Assembly: GCF_051233475.1 (NCBI RefSeq)
Contig: NZ_JBKFGH010000020.1
Location: 124,001-188,000, forward strand
Length of the DNA stretch: 64,000 nucleotides
From: Bacillus_BU sp051233475
GTDB lineage: Bacteria; Bacillota; Bacilli; Bacillales; Cytobacillaceae
Direction: 5' to 3'
The position numbers and the translations under genes were made by a program. Below, one piece after another: positions 49,755-59,068 of the stretch. Every line of letters begins with the position of its first letter. The first letter of the stretch is position 1. A model generated the notes under the pieces. The model saw nothing but the letters and a program-made list of their open reading frames with translations. It was not told the origin of the DNA and searched no databases.

Positions 49755-51137
49755 ATGGAAACCATTGCCGTGATTGGAGGAGGACCTGCAGGTTATGTAG
49801 CCGCCATAAAAGCTGCCCAAAATGGAAAAAATGTTATTTTAATAGAAGAAAAAGAATTGGGAGGAATATGCTTAAACGAGGGCTGCATCCCAACCAAAGC
49901 GTTGCTTAAAACAGCTGACACGTTTAAGTCCATTCAAAAAGCCGAACATTTTGGCATAGAGGTAGCATCCAATTCGGTTCAAATCAATTGGGAAAAAGCC
50001 CAGGAGTATAAACGTAATGTCATTAAAAATCTTTCTGAAGGCGTACAATATTTAATTGAAAAAAATCAAATCCATTTGCATCATGGAAAAGCATCCTTTA
50101 TTACACCAAATCTTATTCGGGTTGTAGATGGTGGCGAACTGGAATTAGTTGTTGCCGAACAAGTTATTATTGCCACCGGGTCCACTCCAATCGAGCTCCC
50201 GTCCCATCCTTTTGATGGAAAATGGTTATTGAATAGTTCCCATGCTTTAAGCTTACCGACCATTCCTATTACGATGCTGATTGTCGGCGGCGGGGTGATA
50301 GGCTGTGAATTTGCCAGCATCTACTCAAGGCTGGGCACAAAAGTAACCATCGTCGAAATGGCTGATCAGCTATTACCAGGAGAAGACCCAGACATGGTTG
50401 CGTTACTGCGGCATGAATTAGAAAATGATGGGGTTACTGTTTATACATCGTCCAAAGTCGATTTAAATGAAAAGGAAACGAAAGCAACCATCGAATGTAA
50501 TGGTAAGCAATTCACGACGTATCCGGAAATTGTCATTGTTGCAATCGGTAGAAAGCCTCGCGTTAACGAGCTATCTTTAGAGGATATTGGCGTTATTTAT
50601 TCTGAAAAAGGAATACCGGTAAATGAACATTTGCAAACGAATCTTCCGCACATTTATGCGTGTGGAGATATCGTCGCCAGTCTCCAGCTTGCTCATGTAG
50701 CGTTTCATGAAGGTACTGTTGCCGCCCTTCATGCATGCGGGCACGACGTTAAGGTGAAGTACAGGGCCATTCCGCGCTGTATTTATACTTTCCCTGAAAT
50801 GGCATCGATGGGCTTAACAGAAGTCCAAGCCCAGAAACGGTACGGTGAAATCCGAATTGGAGAGTTCCCGTTTAGCGCGAACGGTAAAGCTTCCATATTG
50901 AATGAACAACATGGAAAGGTAAAAGTGCTTATTGAACCAGAATATCATGAGATTATTGGAATGACGATTGTGGGGCCTCATGCCACAGAACTCATTGGTC
51001 AAGGTACCCTTATGCTAGAAGCTGAATTGACTGCTGACTTTTTTGAATTTACTATGGCGGCTCACCCTACCTTATCAGAAGCTCTGAACGAAGCACTGTT
51101 ACAAGTAATTGGACATCCGCTCCATATTTTAAATTAG
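49755..51137 (+). CDS. acoL: Dihydrolipoyl dehydrogenase (E3) of the acetoin system
   Basis: This 460-residue flavoprotein reoxidises dihydrolipoamide with NAD. FAD binding is at IAVIGGGPAGYVAAIKAAQNG, the redox disulfide is in GGICLNEGCIPTKALLK, NAD binding is at MLIVGGGVIGCEFASIYSRLG, and the C-terminal interface carries the catalytic His-Glu pair in FTMAAHPTLSEALNEA. GGAGATGAGGG precedes ATG 49755. It closes the aco operon, and a terminator follows. Confidence 0.94.
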   Translation: METIAVIGGGPAGYVAAIKAAQNGKNVILIEEKELGGICLNEGCIPTKALLKTADTFKSIQKAEHFGIEVASNSVQINWEKAQEYKRNVIKNLSEGVQYLIEKNQIHLHHGKASFITPNLIRVVDGGELELVVAEQVIIATGSTPIELPSHPFDGKWLLNSSHALSLPTIPITMLIVGGGVIGCEFASIYSRLGTKVTIVEMADQLLPGEDPDMVALLRHELENDGVTVYTSSKVDLNEKETKATIECNGKQFTTYPEIVIVAIGRKPRVNELSLEDIGVIYSEKGIPVNEHLQTNLPHIYACGDIVASLQLAHVAFHEGTVAALHACGHDVKVKYRAIPRCIYTFPEMASMGLTEVQAQKRYGEIRIGEFPFSANGKASILNEQHGKVKVLIEPEYHEIIGMTIVGPHATELIGQGTLMLEAELTADFFEFTMAAHPTLSEALNEALLQVIGHPLHILN

Positions 51138-51148
51138 AAAATCTAGTA

Positions 51149-51182
51149 AAAAAGTCCCTGAACCATGTTCGGGGGCTTTTTG
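51149..51182 (+). terminator. Terminator of the aco operon
   Basis: AAGTCCCTGAAC pairs with GTTCGGGGGCTT (two wobbles, loop CAT) and is followed by TTTG. The activator gene downstream is therefore likely to have its own promoter. Confidence 0.82.
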
Positions 51183-51316
51183 CGTTTGTGCTCAATAAAA
51201 TGTTGCATTAAAATAAAGATAGAATAATAGTTTAACTAGTTTCCGCTGTTTACATAGACTATTACATTTCGAACTGTTGCTTATGTCTTAACTTTTTCGA
51301 AAGGGAGATGAAGCAA

Positions 51317-52636
51317 GTGGCCCAGTCACTTTCGTTATCAACATGGGATCACTTTGTCAGCGATGGATTGAAGGACCTTGAGTTTCAAGTTGATACAGTA
51401 TTACGGCAGCAAACGAACGCACTTGTTAATAAAAACAAAAATGTAATTGTTGTAAATCTAGTAAAAAAGATCATAAATGCAAGCTCAGCTATTCAAACAA
51501 GTATTCCAGAATGGTCATCGATGAGTATTGCAAATATAAGTGAACACGGTCAATATATCCAGATGGAAATACCCGTGAATTCCCCACACAATGGAAGACT
51601 GATTGGATTCACTCTCTTCCTTGAGCCCATTCCTGCTGACGAGTCTCCATTACATCAAACACAGCATACGAGCTTCCGTTTTCTGGGAGAGCCAGGTATA
51701 AGCACTATTTTTCAAAAAACATTATTAGATATTCAGCGGGTTGCCCCGACTGATGCGACGGTTTTCATTACTGGGGAAACAGGTACAGGGAAGGAAATCA
51801 TAGCAAGATCGATCCACGAAAGCAGCTCAAGAAAAGATGGTCCATTCATTGCCGTAAACTGTGGCGCTATACCTCGTGATCTAATGGGAAGCGAGTTATT
51901 TGGTTACCTTGACGGAGCTTTCACCGGAGCACGACGCAGTGGTTACAAAGGGAAATTTGAGCAGGCTCATAAAGGGACAATTTTTCTTGATGAAGTAAGC
52001 GAATTAACTCCGGCAATGCAGGTTTCATTATTAAGGGTCTTGCAGGATCGGAAGGTAACTCCGCTGGGAAGTACAAAGGAAAAGACCCTTGATATTCGAA
52101 TCTTAGCTGCAACACATAAAGATTTACCTGAACTCGTTCGCCGGGGGCTTTTTCGAGAGGATTTATTCTATCGGATTTTTGTTTATCCAATTCATGTTCC
52201 ACCATTGCGAAAAAGAAAAGAGGATATCCCGTTTTTAGCGAGTCACTTTTGTAAGCGCAAGGAATGGAATGTTTTTCTGTCCCAGCCTTTCTTAATGAAT
52301 CTGCAATCTTATGATTGGCCGGGTAACGTGCGTGAATTATTTAATCTATTAGAACGTCTTTATATTTTCTCCCAGGGGCAAGAAATGGATCTTTTTGAAG
52401 TCTATCAAAGAATGAATGGTGATGACAGACTAGAGATGCATGGTTCGGATTCGATTGTTCCTGCTAGTAATAGTAAAGAATCAGAAGCGGAAAAATTAAA
52501 TACAAGAGATACGATTATTAAAGAAATGATGATCGCGGCAATCCAAAATGCAAAGGGGAATGTAAAACTAGCCGCAAAAATAATGGGTGTACCGAGAAGT
52601 ACTTTCTATAAAAGAATTCGAAAATATAAACTATAG
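51317..52636 (+). CDS. acoR: Sigma-54-dependent activator, short AcoR-type
   Basis: The 439-residue protein has an N-terminal region of about 135 residues, an AAA+ sigma-54 interaction domain and a C-terminal Fis-type helix-turn-helix (NVKLAAKIMGVPRSTFYKRIRKYKL). The AAA+ part has Walker A GETGTGKE, the GAFTGA loop at 200-205 that contacts sigma-54, Walker B GTIFLDEVSE and WPGNVRELFNLLERL. B. subtilis AcoR is about 600 residues with GAF/PAS sensing; here the sensor is much shorter. GTG 51317 is chosen because AAGGGAG abuts ATG 51308 but is nine bases from GTG. Position after acoL and the sigma-54 promoter of acoA support the aco role. Confidence 0.88.
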   Translation: MAQSLSLSTWDHFVSDGLKDLEFQVDTVLRQQTNALVNKNKNVIVVNLVKKIINASSAIQTSIPEWSSMSIANISEHGQYIQMEIPVNSPHNGRLIGFTLFLEPIPADESPLHQTQHTSFRFLGEPGISTIFQKTLLDIQRVAPTDATVFITGETGTGKEIIARSIHESSSRKDGPFIAVNCGAIPRDLMGSELFGYLDGAFTGARRSGYKGKFEQAHKGTIFLDEVSELTPAMQVSLLRVLQDRKVTPLGSTKEKTLDIRILAATHKDLPELVRRGLFREDLFYRIFVYPIHVPPLRKRKEDIPFLASHFCKRKEWNVFLSQPFLMNLQSYDWPGNVRELFNLLERLYIFSQGQEMDLFEVYQRMNGDDRLEMHGSDSIVPASNSKESEAEKLNTRDTIIKEMMIAAIQNAKGNVKLAAKIMGVPRSTFYKRIRKYKL

Positions 52637-52725
52637 CAGTTTTTTAAAGCGACAATATCTTTAAAAAAAGGTAGAATGTGAAAATAAGATTTTTCTAGAA
52701 TAGACAACAAGGGGAAGATGGATGT

Positions 52726-53484
52726 ATGAAACTGGTTTCCTGGAATGTTAACGGGATAAGAGCTTGTGTTAGCAAAGGATTTATTGATTATTTTTTGGCA
52801 AGTGATGCAGATATATTTTGCATCCAGGAAACGAAATGCCAGGAAGGACAAATTAATTTAGAGTTAGAAAATTATTTCCAATATTGGAATTCTGCCGTGA
52901 AAAAAGGTTATTCTGGGACTGCCGTTTTTTCAAAAAAAGAACCGCTTTCGGTTAAATATGGGATTGGCATCGCTGACTATGATTCGGAAGGTAGAACCAT
53001 CACGCTCGAATATGATGATTTTTATCTTGTAAATATATACACTCCCAATTCCCAACGTGACTTGGCACGACTTGATTATCGATTGACCTGGGAGGACTGT
53101 CTCAAGGAATATCTTTTAGAATTAGATTCCACTAAACCCGTCATCTTGTGCGGCGACATGAATGTAGCTCACCAGGAAATAGATTTAAAAAACCCGAAAT
53201 CAAACATAAAAAATTCAGGCTTTACCCCTGAAGAACGGACTAAGATGAGCGAACTGTTGAAAGCAGGATTTATCGATACGTACCGCTACCTAAATCCGGA
53301 TGTGGTTGATGTGTATACTTGGTGGTCTTATATGAACAAGGTTCGAGAGAGAAATATTGGTTGGCGTATTGACTATTTTCTCGTTTCTGAGCGGTTGCAA
53401 GGTCAAGTGGTTGATGCCCAAGTTCACTCCGATATTTTGGGAAGTGATCATTGTCCTGTAGTATTGGAGATTGATTTGAAATAG
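52726..53484 (+). CDS. exoA: Exodeoxyribonuclease III / AP endonuclease
   Basis: This 252-residue endonuclease/exonuclease/phosphatase-fold enzyme acts in base-excision repair. Motifs are MKLVSWNVNGIRACV, IFCIQETKCQE (metal-binding Glu), LVNIYTPNSQ, VILCGDMNVAHQEIDL (Asp-Asn), WRIDYFLVSERL and the final GSDHCPVVLEI (catalytic Asp-His). Length matches B. subtilis ExoA. The site AAGGGGAAGATGG precedes ATG 52726. A strong terminator follows; it is monocistronic. Confidence 0.95.
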   Translation: MKLVSWNVNGIRACVSKGFIDYFLASDADIFCIQETKCQEGQINLELENYFQYWNSAVKKGYSGTAVFSKKEPLSVKYGIGIADYDSEGRTITLEYDDFYLVNIYTPNSQRDLARLDYRLTWEDCLKEYLLELDSTKPVILCGDMNVAHQEIDLKNPKSNIKNSGFTPEERTKMSELLKAGFIDTYRYLNPDVVDVYTWWSYMNKVRERNIGWRIDYFLVSERLQGQVVDAQVHSDILGSDHCPVVLEIDLK

Positions 53485-53498
53485 TACTTTGTAGGTTG

Positions 53499-53528
53499 AA
53501 GGCGATTTGATGTGAATCGCCTTTTTGT
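53499..53528 (+). terminator. Terminator of exoA
   Basis: AAGGCGATT and AATCGCCTT pair across a six-base loop and run into TTTTG. Confidence 0.88.
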
Positions 53529-53572
53529 TTTTGTTGTAAAAAATTAGGTTTGACGGTGGAAGAACGTTTTTA

Positions 53573-53818
53573 TCAAAACAAATCACGATAAAGCTCGGAA
53601 AATGCTTGTTCTGCGGCGCTTTCAGATGAATATAATGCATCATCTTCTTCAATCAAATGGAAGGATTCATTAAGAAATAATGCAAGTTTGTTAGGGTCAT
53701 GTGGATGTTGAACGATTTCGGCTGGTTTGATATTCACCACGGATGGTGTATGTGGGTTATGGTAAAGTACAAACACTTCATCGCCAGCCTTTGCGTTTTT
53801 TGGATCAATCATATCCAT
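53573..53818 (-). CDS. SplA-like small regulator
   Basis: The 81-residue protein AGDEVFVLYHNPHTPSVVNIKPAEIVQHPHDPNKLALFLNESFHLIEEDDALYSS resembles the SplA family, the TRAP-like repressor of the spore photoproduct lyase operon in B. subtilis. The usual partner splB is not here, so function in this context is open. ATG 53818 follows AAAAGG. The assignment rests on pattern memory of a short protein and is moderately sure. Confidence 0.6.
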   Translation of the reverse strand: MDMIDPKNAKAGDEVFVLYHNPHTPSVVNIKPAEIVQHPHDPNKLALFLNESFHLIEEDDALYSSESAAEQAFSELYRDLF

Positions 53819-53973
53819 TAGCGCTTCATCCTTTTCTTTGTTTTTTTCTAGTGTGCGTTATCGTCCTCGATTCATTCACAATTTTTGTAATGTCCCAGTC
53901 TGTTGAGTGCATGTTTTTTTTCAATAAAGGAAAAAATATTATTTTATTAATAAAGGCTCTGTTACATTAGGAT

Positions 53974-54100
53974 GTTGATTTCTGCTCCAGGTGCTCCCTT
54001 TCCGCGGGGGAGTCCGGGAGCCTCCTCGGCGCATAGTGCCTGTGGGGTCTCCCGTGACACCTTCTCCCGCAGGAGTCTCGCACCTTCCGCTCCAATCAAC
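53974..54100 (-). repeat. ~128-nt palindromic intergenic element, copy 3 (inverted)
   Basis: Read on the minus strand it begins GTTGATTGGAGCGGAAGGTGC and ends GCACCTGGAGCAGAAATCAAC, nearly identical to copy 1, including the inner CGGGAG/CTCCCG stem. It lies between the SplA-like gene and dacC. Confidence 0.9.
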
Positions 54101-54158
54101 TGAGTGCCCCAAATCAACATGGTTCATTAAATTAAAAGGATGAATGGAAGGAAGGACG

Positions 54159-55637
54159 ATGGTCGATCTTTTTCGAAGAAAATTAATAATAACTTTTCTC
54201 ATATTAGTTGTTGGTACTGGTTCTTCTTTAAATGAGGTCTCAGCTCAGCCTGGAAGCAGAATATATGCTCAAATGGATCAATTGTTGCTGCAGCATCCTG
54301 ATTTAAAAGGAGCAATTGCCGGTATTAGTCTTCGCTCAGCACGGACGGGTGAAATCCTCTACCAACAAAATGGCGACGTTCGTTTAAAGCCTGCTTCTAA
54401 TCTAAAACTGTTAACGGGTGCAGCAGCACTTTCCGTTCTTGGACAGGGTTATCGATTCAAGACAGAAGTTTTTAAAGAGGGGTCAGTGAAAAAAGGAATC
54501 TTAAAAGGAAACCTTTATTTAAAGGGAAAAGGCGATCCCACTTTATTGAAAGCGGATTTTGATAACATGGCTAAACAAATTCGCAAAGCCGGAATTAACA
54601 CAATAAAAGGAGACATTATTGGTGATGATACATGGTATGACAATGTCCGGTATTCGCTTGATCTACCTTGGAGTGATGAACAAACTTACTATGGAGCACA
54701 AATTTCTGCGTTAACGGCTTCGCCCAATAAAGATTATGATGCAGGCACGGTAATCGCGGAAGTGGAGCCTGGCCAGAAAATAGGGGCTCCCGGGAGAATC
54801 AAGCTAAAGCCTCGTTCCAATTATATTAAGCTGGTCAATCAGGTTGAAACGGTATCCCAGGATGGGAAAAAGGAAATAAACTTTGAGCGGGAGCACGGCG
54901 CGAATACAGTGACTGTAAAAGGCACCATTCCAGTGGATTCAGGATTGGAACGTGAATGGTTGGGAGTTTGGGAACCGACCCGCTTCGCATTGGACTTATT
55001 CAAACAATCACTCAAGAAGAACGGTGTTAAATGGAAAAGCGGGTCTTTAAAAACTGGGAAAACCCCTGAACATGCGCAACTTTTATATACGCATCAATCC
55101 ATGTCATTATCAGAGTTGATGGTCCCGTTTATGAAATTAAGTAATAATGGTCATGCCGAAATATTGATTAAGGAAATGGGGAAGGTCGTTAAAGGAGAGG
55201 GGAGCTGGGAGAAAGGTCTTGAAGTACTAGAGGAAGAGCTGCAAGTATTTGGATTAAATAGCGATACTGTCGTGTTACGAGACGGATCGGGAATATCTCA
55301 TGCGGATTTAGTGCCTGCCAATGAAATTTCGAAACTCCTTTTTGTTATTCAAAAAGAAAAATGGTTTCCAGCCTTTCTACATTCGTTGCCCGTTTCTGGG
55401 GATACAACGAAAAACGGAGGTGGAACGTTAAGGAAGCGAATGAATGCACCTTCGCTTGCTGGAAAAATAAGAGCGAAAACAGGGACCATCTCAACTGTCA
55501 GCTCACTCTCAGGTTATATAAAGACTAATAGTGGAGAAACGTTAATCTTCTCAATACTGTTAAACAATTTGATGGATGAGTCCAAAGGGAAAGCTGTGGA
55601 AGATCAAATTGTTTCAATAATGATGGGGGAAAAATAA
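54159..55637 (+). CDS. dacC: D-alanyl-D-alanine carboxypeptidase/endopeptidase, class C PBP (S13)
   Basis: This 492-residue low-molecular-mass penicillin-binding protein is of the PBP4/4a type. A basic N-terminus and hydrophobic segment (RRKLIITFLILVVGTGSSLNEVSA) act as the signal peptide, with cleavage likely after VSA. Active-site motifs are SNLK (Ser80, Lys83), SNN in KLSNNGHAEI, and KTG in IRAKTGTIST. The large insert between SxxK and SxN is typical of class C. Two starts are possible: ATG 54159 behind GGAAGG, preferred, and ATG 54144 behind AAAGGATG. It should trim peptidoglycan stem peptides outside the membrane; B. subtilis DacC is stationary-phase expressed. Confidence 0.92.
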   Translation: MVDLFRRKLIITFLILVVGTGSSLNEVSAQPGSRIYAQMDQLLLQHPDLKGAIAGISLRSARTGEILYQQNGDVRLKPASNLKLLTGAAALSVLGQGYRFKTEVFKEGSVKKGILKGNLYLKGKGDPTLLKADFDNMAKQIRKAGINTIKGDIIGDDTWYDNVRYSLDLPWSDEQTYYGAQISALTASPNKDYDAGTVIAEVEPGQKIGAPGRIKLKPRSNYIKLVNQVETVSQDGKKEINFEREHGANTVTVKGTIPVDSGLEREWLGVWEPTRFALDLFKQSLKKNGVKWKSGSLKTGKTPEHAQLLYTHQSMSLSELMVPFMKLSNNGHAEILIKEMGKVVKGEGSWEKGLEVLEEELQVFGLNSDTVVLRDGSGISHADLVPANEISKLLFVIQKEKWFPAFLHSLPVSGDTTKNGGGTLRKRMNAPSLAGKIRAKTGTISTVSSLSGYIKTNSGETLIFSILLNNLMDESKGKAVEDQIVSIMMGEK

Positions 55638-55650
55638 GCATTCCAATAAC

Positions 55651-55695
55651 AGAGAGTGTCCCAATAGTATAAACTTTTGGGCACTCTCTTTGTGT
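55651..55695 (+). terminator. Terminator of dacC
   Basis: AGAGAGTGTCCCAA pairs with TTGGGCACTCTCT with one bulged base and is followed by TTGTGTTT, 13 bases after the stop. Confidence 0.75.
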
Positions 55696-55723
55696 TTAAT
55701 AAAATGCGCTGTAAAAATTGGAG

Positions 55724-55852
55724 GTTGATTTCCGCTCCAGGCGCTTGCTTTCCGCGGGGCGGGCGGTGAGCCTCCTCGTCGCTTACGCTCCTGCGGGGTC
55801 TCACCTGTCCCGCTGCTCCCGCAGGAGTCAAGCGCCTTCCGCTCCAATCAAC
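55724..55852 (-). repeat. ~128-nt palindromic intergenic element, copy 4 (inverted)
   Basis: On the minus strand the arms are AGGCGCTTG and CAAGCGCCT inside GTTGATT/AATCAAC, and the inner stem is GGTGAG/CTCACC. Both stems differ from copy 1 on both sides while keeping pairing, which marks real structural constraint. Confidence 0.9.
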
Positions 55853-55877
55853 TCTGCTTTGAAAACTGGATGAAAAA

Positions 55878-55924
55878 TAAAAAAAGGCAACTCAGGCCGA
55901 ATTATTCGACCTTTTGAGTCACCC
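55878..55924 (-). terminator. Terminator of the nitroreductase gene
   Basis: On the minus strand GGGTGACTC...GGTCGAAT pairs with ATTCGGCC...GAGTTGCC with internal mismatches, followed by TTTTTTTATTTTT. Confidence 0.75.
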
Positions 55925-55934
55925 TAGTAATATT

Positions 55935-56540
55935 CTATTTTACCGGTTCCCCAAATTCACCGTTGAACAATAAATCTGTAAGCGGAACACGGCTGTTAGG
56001 CTGCTCTCTTTCCTGGAATGGTTCTGGCAAGGCTTCTTTTTCCCCTTGGTAGCCGATCGCAACCAATGCTTGGATTGCGTAATCTTCCGGTATATTTAAC
56101 GATGTGCGAGCCTTGTCATAATCAAACCCGATCATGGGATGAGTGATAAGGCCTTTTCTTGTTGCCTCCAAAGCTAAGAAGCCCCAAGCAGCACCAGTAT
56201 CAAAAGTGTGAGACTGGTTTAAGCCATTTTCACTTGTGGTTTTTGAAATAATCATAACGAGAACGGGAGCTTTTTCACACCATTTTAGGTTATTTTCATA
56301 GATAAATGGATAAAACTTTTCACGGCTCTTTTGGTCACGAGCGATAATAAATTTCCATGGCTGAAGATTATATCCGGAAGGAGCCCATCTTGCTGCCTCA
56401 AAAAGGCTAAGCAGATCCTTTTCGGGCACTTCTTTTTCTAAAAATGATCTTGGCGACCAACGGTTTAAATAAACTGGGTCAATTTCATATGTAGGTTGTC
56501 TGAACTTTGCAACGTTAGGTTGTAAAGTAGTATTTGTCAT
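55935..56540 (-). CDS. Nitroreductase family protein
   Basis: This 201-residue FMN-dependent oxidoreductase shows NRWSPRSFLEKEVPEKDLLSLFEAARWAPSGYNLQPWKFI, the FMN phosphate-binding RxSxR-type start and the PSxxNxQPW motif, then DTGAAWGFLALEATRKGLITHPMIGFDYDKA. Substrates are unknown; the family reduces nitroaromatics, flavins or quinones with NAD(P)H. AAGGAGATG precedes ATG 56540. It is monocistronic with its own terminator. Confidence 0.9.
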   Translation of the reverse strand: MTNTTLQPNVAKFRQPTYEIDPVYLNRWSPRSFLEKEVPEKDLLSLFEAARWAPSGYNLQPWKFIIARDQKSREKFYPFIYENNLKWCEKAPVLVMIISKTTSENGLNQSHTFDTGAAWGFLALEATRKGLITHPMIGFDYDKARTSLNIPEDYAIQALVAIGYQGEKEALPEPFQEREQPNSRVPLTDLLFNGEFGEPVK

Positions 56541-56691
56541 TTTCTACATCTCCTTGAATCGTAAATTTATCTTTATTTTAAGATAAATTCAAAATGTTTA
56601 CCAAAAATGTGCACTCCCCATTAATTTCCTTGGTTATTTCTTCATGAAGTTAAAGAAGATAATAATGATCATTATAATAGGAGTGGTCTTT

Positions 56692-58068
56692 ATGGGAAAA
56701 AGGTTTAGATATCTTATTGTGGCTGGTGCTATCGCCATTATTCTTATTACTGGGATTTCCGTTAATTGGGTCAGAAACTCAGAAAGAAACAGCATTCAAC
56801 AAACCGAAAATAATCCGGGCAGCCGATTCCTTTATGATACAACAAAGCTTCAGAATCGACAGGAAGGGCCTCATGTGATGCGAGTAAATAGCATTGCAAT
56901 GGGCGAAACGATTAAGGGGCATTTACGTCAAGATCCATCTGTAACTTTAATAAAACATAATAAAAAAAATGAAAGCCATTATAACAAAAATGAAGCAACC
57001 GTTAAATTTAAACAACATCCCACCGACCCACAGCTAGATGGGATCATCAAAGAAATTAATGGGAGCATCATAAGAAAATTGGACACCACCATTGTTTTTA
57101 GATCCAAAACAATGTCCACGAAGGAATTAATTAATTATTTTAATGGATTAGAAAATGTAGATTTTGCTGAACCAAATTATCTGTATTTACAAAATGAAAT
57201 AGGTCCAAATGATCTTCTATATCAAGAGCAATATCAATGGAATTTACCAGTAATCCGCACAGAGGTAGGTTGGGATGTGAGCCGCGGCCTTGAAGATGTC
57301 ATCATTGCCGTTGTGGATACAGGGGTTGATTTGAATCATCCTGATCTCAAGAATCGTTTAATAAAAGGATATAACGTCATCGAAAATAATGATTACCCAG
57401 ATGATGATAATGGGCATGGAACACATGTCGCTGGAATTATTGCCTCAGAGACTAATAATGAGGAAGGGGTAGCGGGAATCACTTGGTTTAACAAAATTAT
57501 GCCTGTCAAAGCGATGGAGGCAAAGGGATACGGGACAACCTTTGATATCGCGAAGGGAATCGTTTGGGCGGTGGATCACGGTGCAGATGTTATTAATTTA
57601 AGCTTGGGGAACTATCAGCCTTCGGCGCTGATGGAGCAAGCTGTGAAATACGCCTATGATAGGGATGTTGTTCTCGTTTCAGCTGCCGGTAATGATAATT
57701 CCAGTCAATCAAGCTATCCAGCCAGTTATCGCGAGGTTTTGGCTGTGTCAGCCATCGATTATAACGGACAAAGGGCTTCTTTTTCCAATTATGGTGATTA
57801 TGTTGATGTGGCAGCACCAGGGGTTCAAATTCCGAGTACGTATTTTAATCAGCAATATGCAGCTCTTTCCGGGACTTCAATGGCATCCCCACATGTTGCA
57901 GGTCTTGCAGGATTAATCCGCTCGGTCAATCCTGATCTTAGCAATAAACAAGTAATGAATATTATTAAGCGAACAGCTTATGACTTAGGAACGAAAGGAA
58001 ACGATATAGAGTTTGGCCGTGGGTTAATAGATGTTAGGAAAGCGTTGGAGAATGCTGAGAGAAAGTAG
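56692..58068 (+). CDS. Membrane-anchored subtilisin-like serine protease (S8)
   Basis: The 458-residue protein begins with a basic N-terminus and one hydrophobic helix (GKRFRYLIVAGAIAIILITGISV), a signal sequence or anchor. A propeptide of inhibitor I9 type follows (about 115-170: EATVKFKQHPTDPQLDGII...VDFAEPNYLY), then the subtilase domain. The catalytic triad is Asp209 (VVDTGVD), His242 (NGHGTHVAG) and Ser396 (SGTSMASPHVAG). It is presumably exported, where it degrades proteins or processes a surface target. ATG 56692 is preferred because TAGGAG lies eight bases upstream; the frame extends to 56644 with a second hydrophobic run. A terminator follows. Confidence 0.92.
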   Translation: MGKRFRYLIVAGAIAIILITGISVNWVRNSERNSIQQTENNPGSRFLYDTTKLQNRQEGPHVMRVNSIAMGETIKGHLRQDPSVTLIKHNKKNESHYNKNEATVKFKQHPTDPQLDGIIKEINGSIIRKLDTTIVFRSKTMSTKELINYFNGLENVDFAEPNYLYLQNEIGPNDLLYQEQYQWNLPVIRTEVGWDVSRGLEDVIIAVVDTGVDLNHPDLKNRLIKGYNVIENNDYPDDDNGHGTHVAGIIASETNNEEGVAGITWFNKIMPVKAMEAKGYGTTFDIAKGIVWAVDHGADVINLSLGNYQPSALMEQAVKYAYDRDVVLVSAAGNDNSSQSSYPASYREVLAVSAIDYNGQRASFSNYGDYVDVAAPGVQIPSTYFNQQYAALSGTSMASPHVAGLAGLIRSVNPDLSNKQVMNIIKRTAYDLGTKGNDIEFGRGLIDVRKALENAERK

Positions 58069-58089
58069 AAAGTAATTGGGATTAATATG

Positions 58090-58124
58090 AAAATGCTTGA
58101 GATTGAATTTCTCAAGCATTTTTG
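58090..58124 (+). terminator. Terminator of the subtilase gene, overlapping the convergent gene's 3' end
   Basis: AAATGCTTGAGA and TCTCAAGCATTT pair and run into TTTGCTTTT. The right arm contains the stop codon and last codons of the leftward HD-GYP gene (stop at 58112-58114). Confidence 0.85.
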
Positions 58125-59068
58125 CTTTTCATGGCTAAGTGATATTTAGTATCCGTATTCATAACGCCTTGTTCCTTAAACTGACTTAGAAAAACATCAA
58201 CAATTTCAGGGTCGAATTGTGTCCCTTTATTATTCAGAATCTCGAGTAGAACATATTCAATAGAATGTTCATTTCTATAAACACGTTTTGTTGTCATTGC
58301 ATCAAACGCATCCGCTACCGCAACGATTCGGGCAACCAAAGGTATCTCGTTTCCTTTTAATCCTTTAGGATATCCTTTCCCGTCGTATCTTTCGTGATGA
58401 TATAAAACGATATCTAAAATTCCATTTTCCTTAAAATTTGTAACGTGCTTTATCATTTCATACCCAATTGAAGGATGTGTCTTGATTAAATCGTATTCCT
58501 CATTGGATAATTTACCTGGCTTATTTAAAATTTGTTTAGGTATACCAATTTTTCCTATATCGTGTAACAAAGCGCCGATTCGAATAAAATTACATGTTTC
58601 CTTTGACAACTTCATCTTTTGTGCAATATCTACTGCATACCTAGCTGTATTTTCAGAATGATGTGAAGTATAAGTATCTCTGGAGTCTAATGCCTTTGAA
58701 AGGGCTATTGTTAAAGCTAGTTGTTCTTCTTTAACTTTCTGGACATTCCTCATTAATCCAACGGATATAAATGTTAAGATAAAATAGGTTACCAAATAAG
58801 TAAAAAAGGTTATGAAATTATTTGAGGATGGGTCAGGAATTAGGAAAAATCTGCATAAAACCAAAATTATCGTTAGAAAACTTATAATCCAATTAGATTT
58901 TCCATAAAATCCGATACCCAAAAAAAATGAGGCTATAATATAGAGGATATAAAAATTATTTTCATTTTCAAACACAAAGCCGTTTACAGTTATACTAAAA
59001 ATCATAAGAATAAAAAAGCCGTATCGAAAGAGTACAGGATGATGTAATAATCTTGCCAGCATAAACAT
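58112..59068 (-). CDS. Membrane HD-GYP domain protein, probable cyclic-di-GMP phosphodiesterase
   Basis: The 318 residues hold four hydrophobic helices in the first 105 residues, followed by a cytoplasmic HD-GYP domain. The metal-binding HD pair is His169-Asp170 in LLHDIGKIGIP, with upstream SHHSENTARYA, HPSIGYEMIK and VLYHHERYDGKGYP (GYP at 232-234), then ARIVAVADAFDAMTT. These are the full set of residues of active HD-GYP enzymes, which hydrolyse cyclic di-GMP or related dinucleotides. The membrane part has no named sensor domain. GGAGG precedes ATG 59068. It is a single gene, with 248 bases of AT-rich sequence before the next gene. Confidence 0.88.
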   Translation of the reverse strand: MFMLARLLHHPVLFRYGFFILMIFSITVNGFVFENENNFYILYIIASFFLGIGFYGKSNWIISFLTIILVLCRFFLIPDPSSNNFITFFTYLVTYFILTFISVGLMRNVQKVKEEQLALTIALSKALDSRDTYTSHHSENTARYAVDIAQKMKLSKETCNFIRIGALLHDIGKIGIPKQILNKPGKLSNEEYDLIKTHPSIGYEMIKHVTNFKENGILDIVLYHHERYDGKGYPKGLKGNEIPLVARIVAVADAFDAMTTKRVYRNEHSIEYVLLEILNNKGTQFDPEIVDVFLSQFKEQGVMNTDTKYHLAMKSKNA

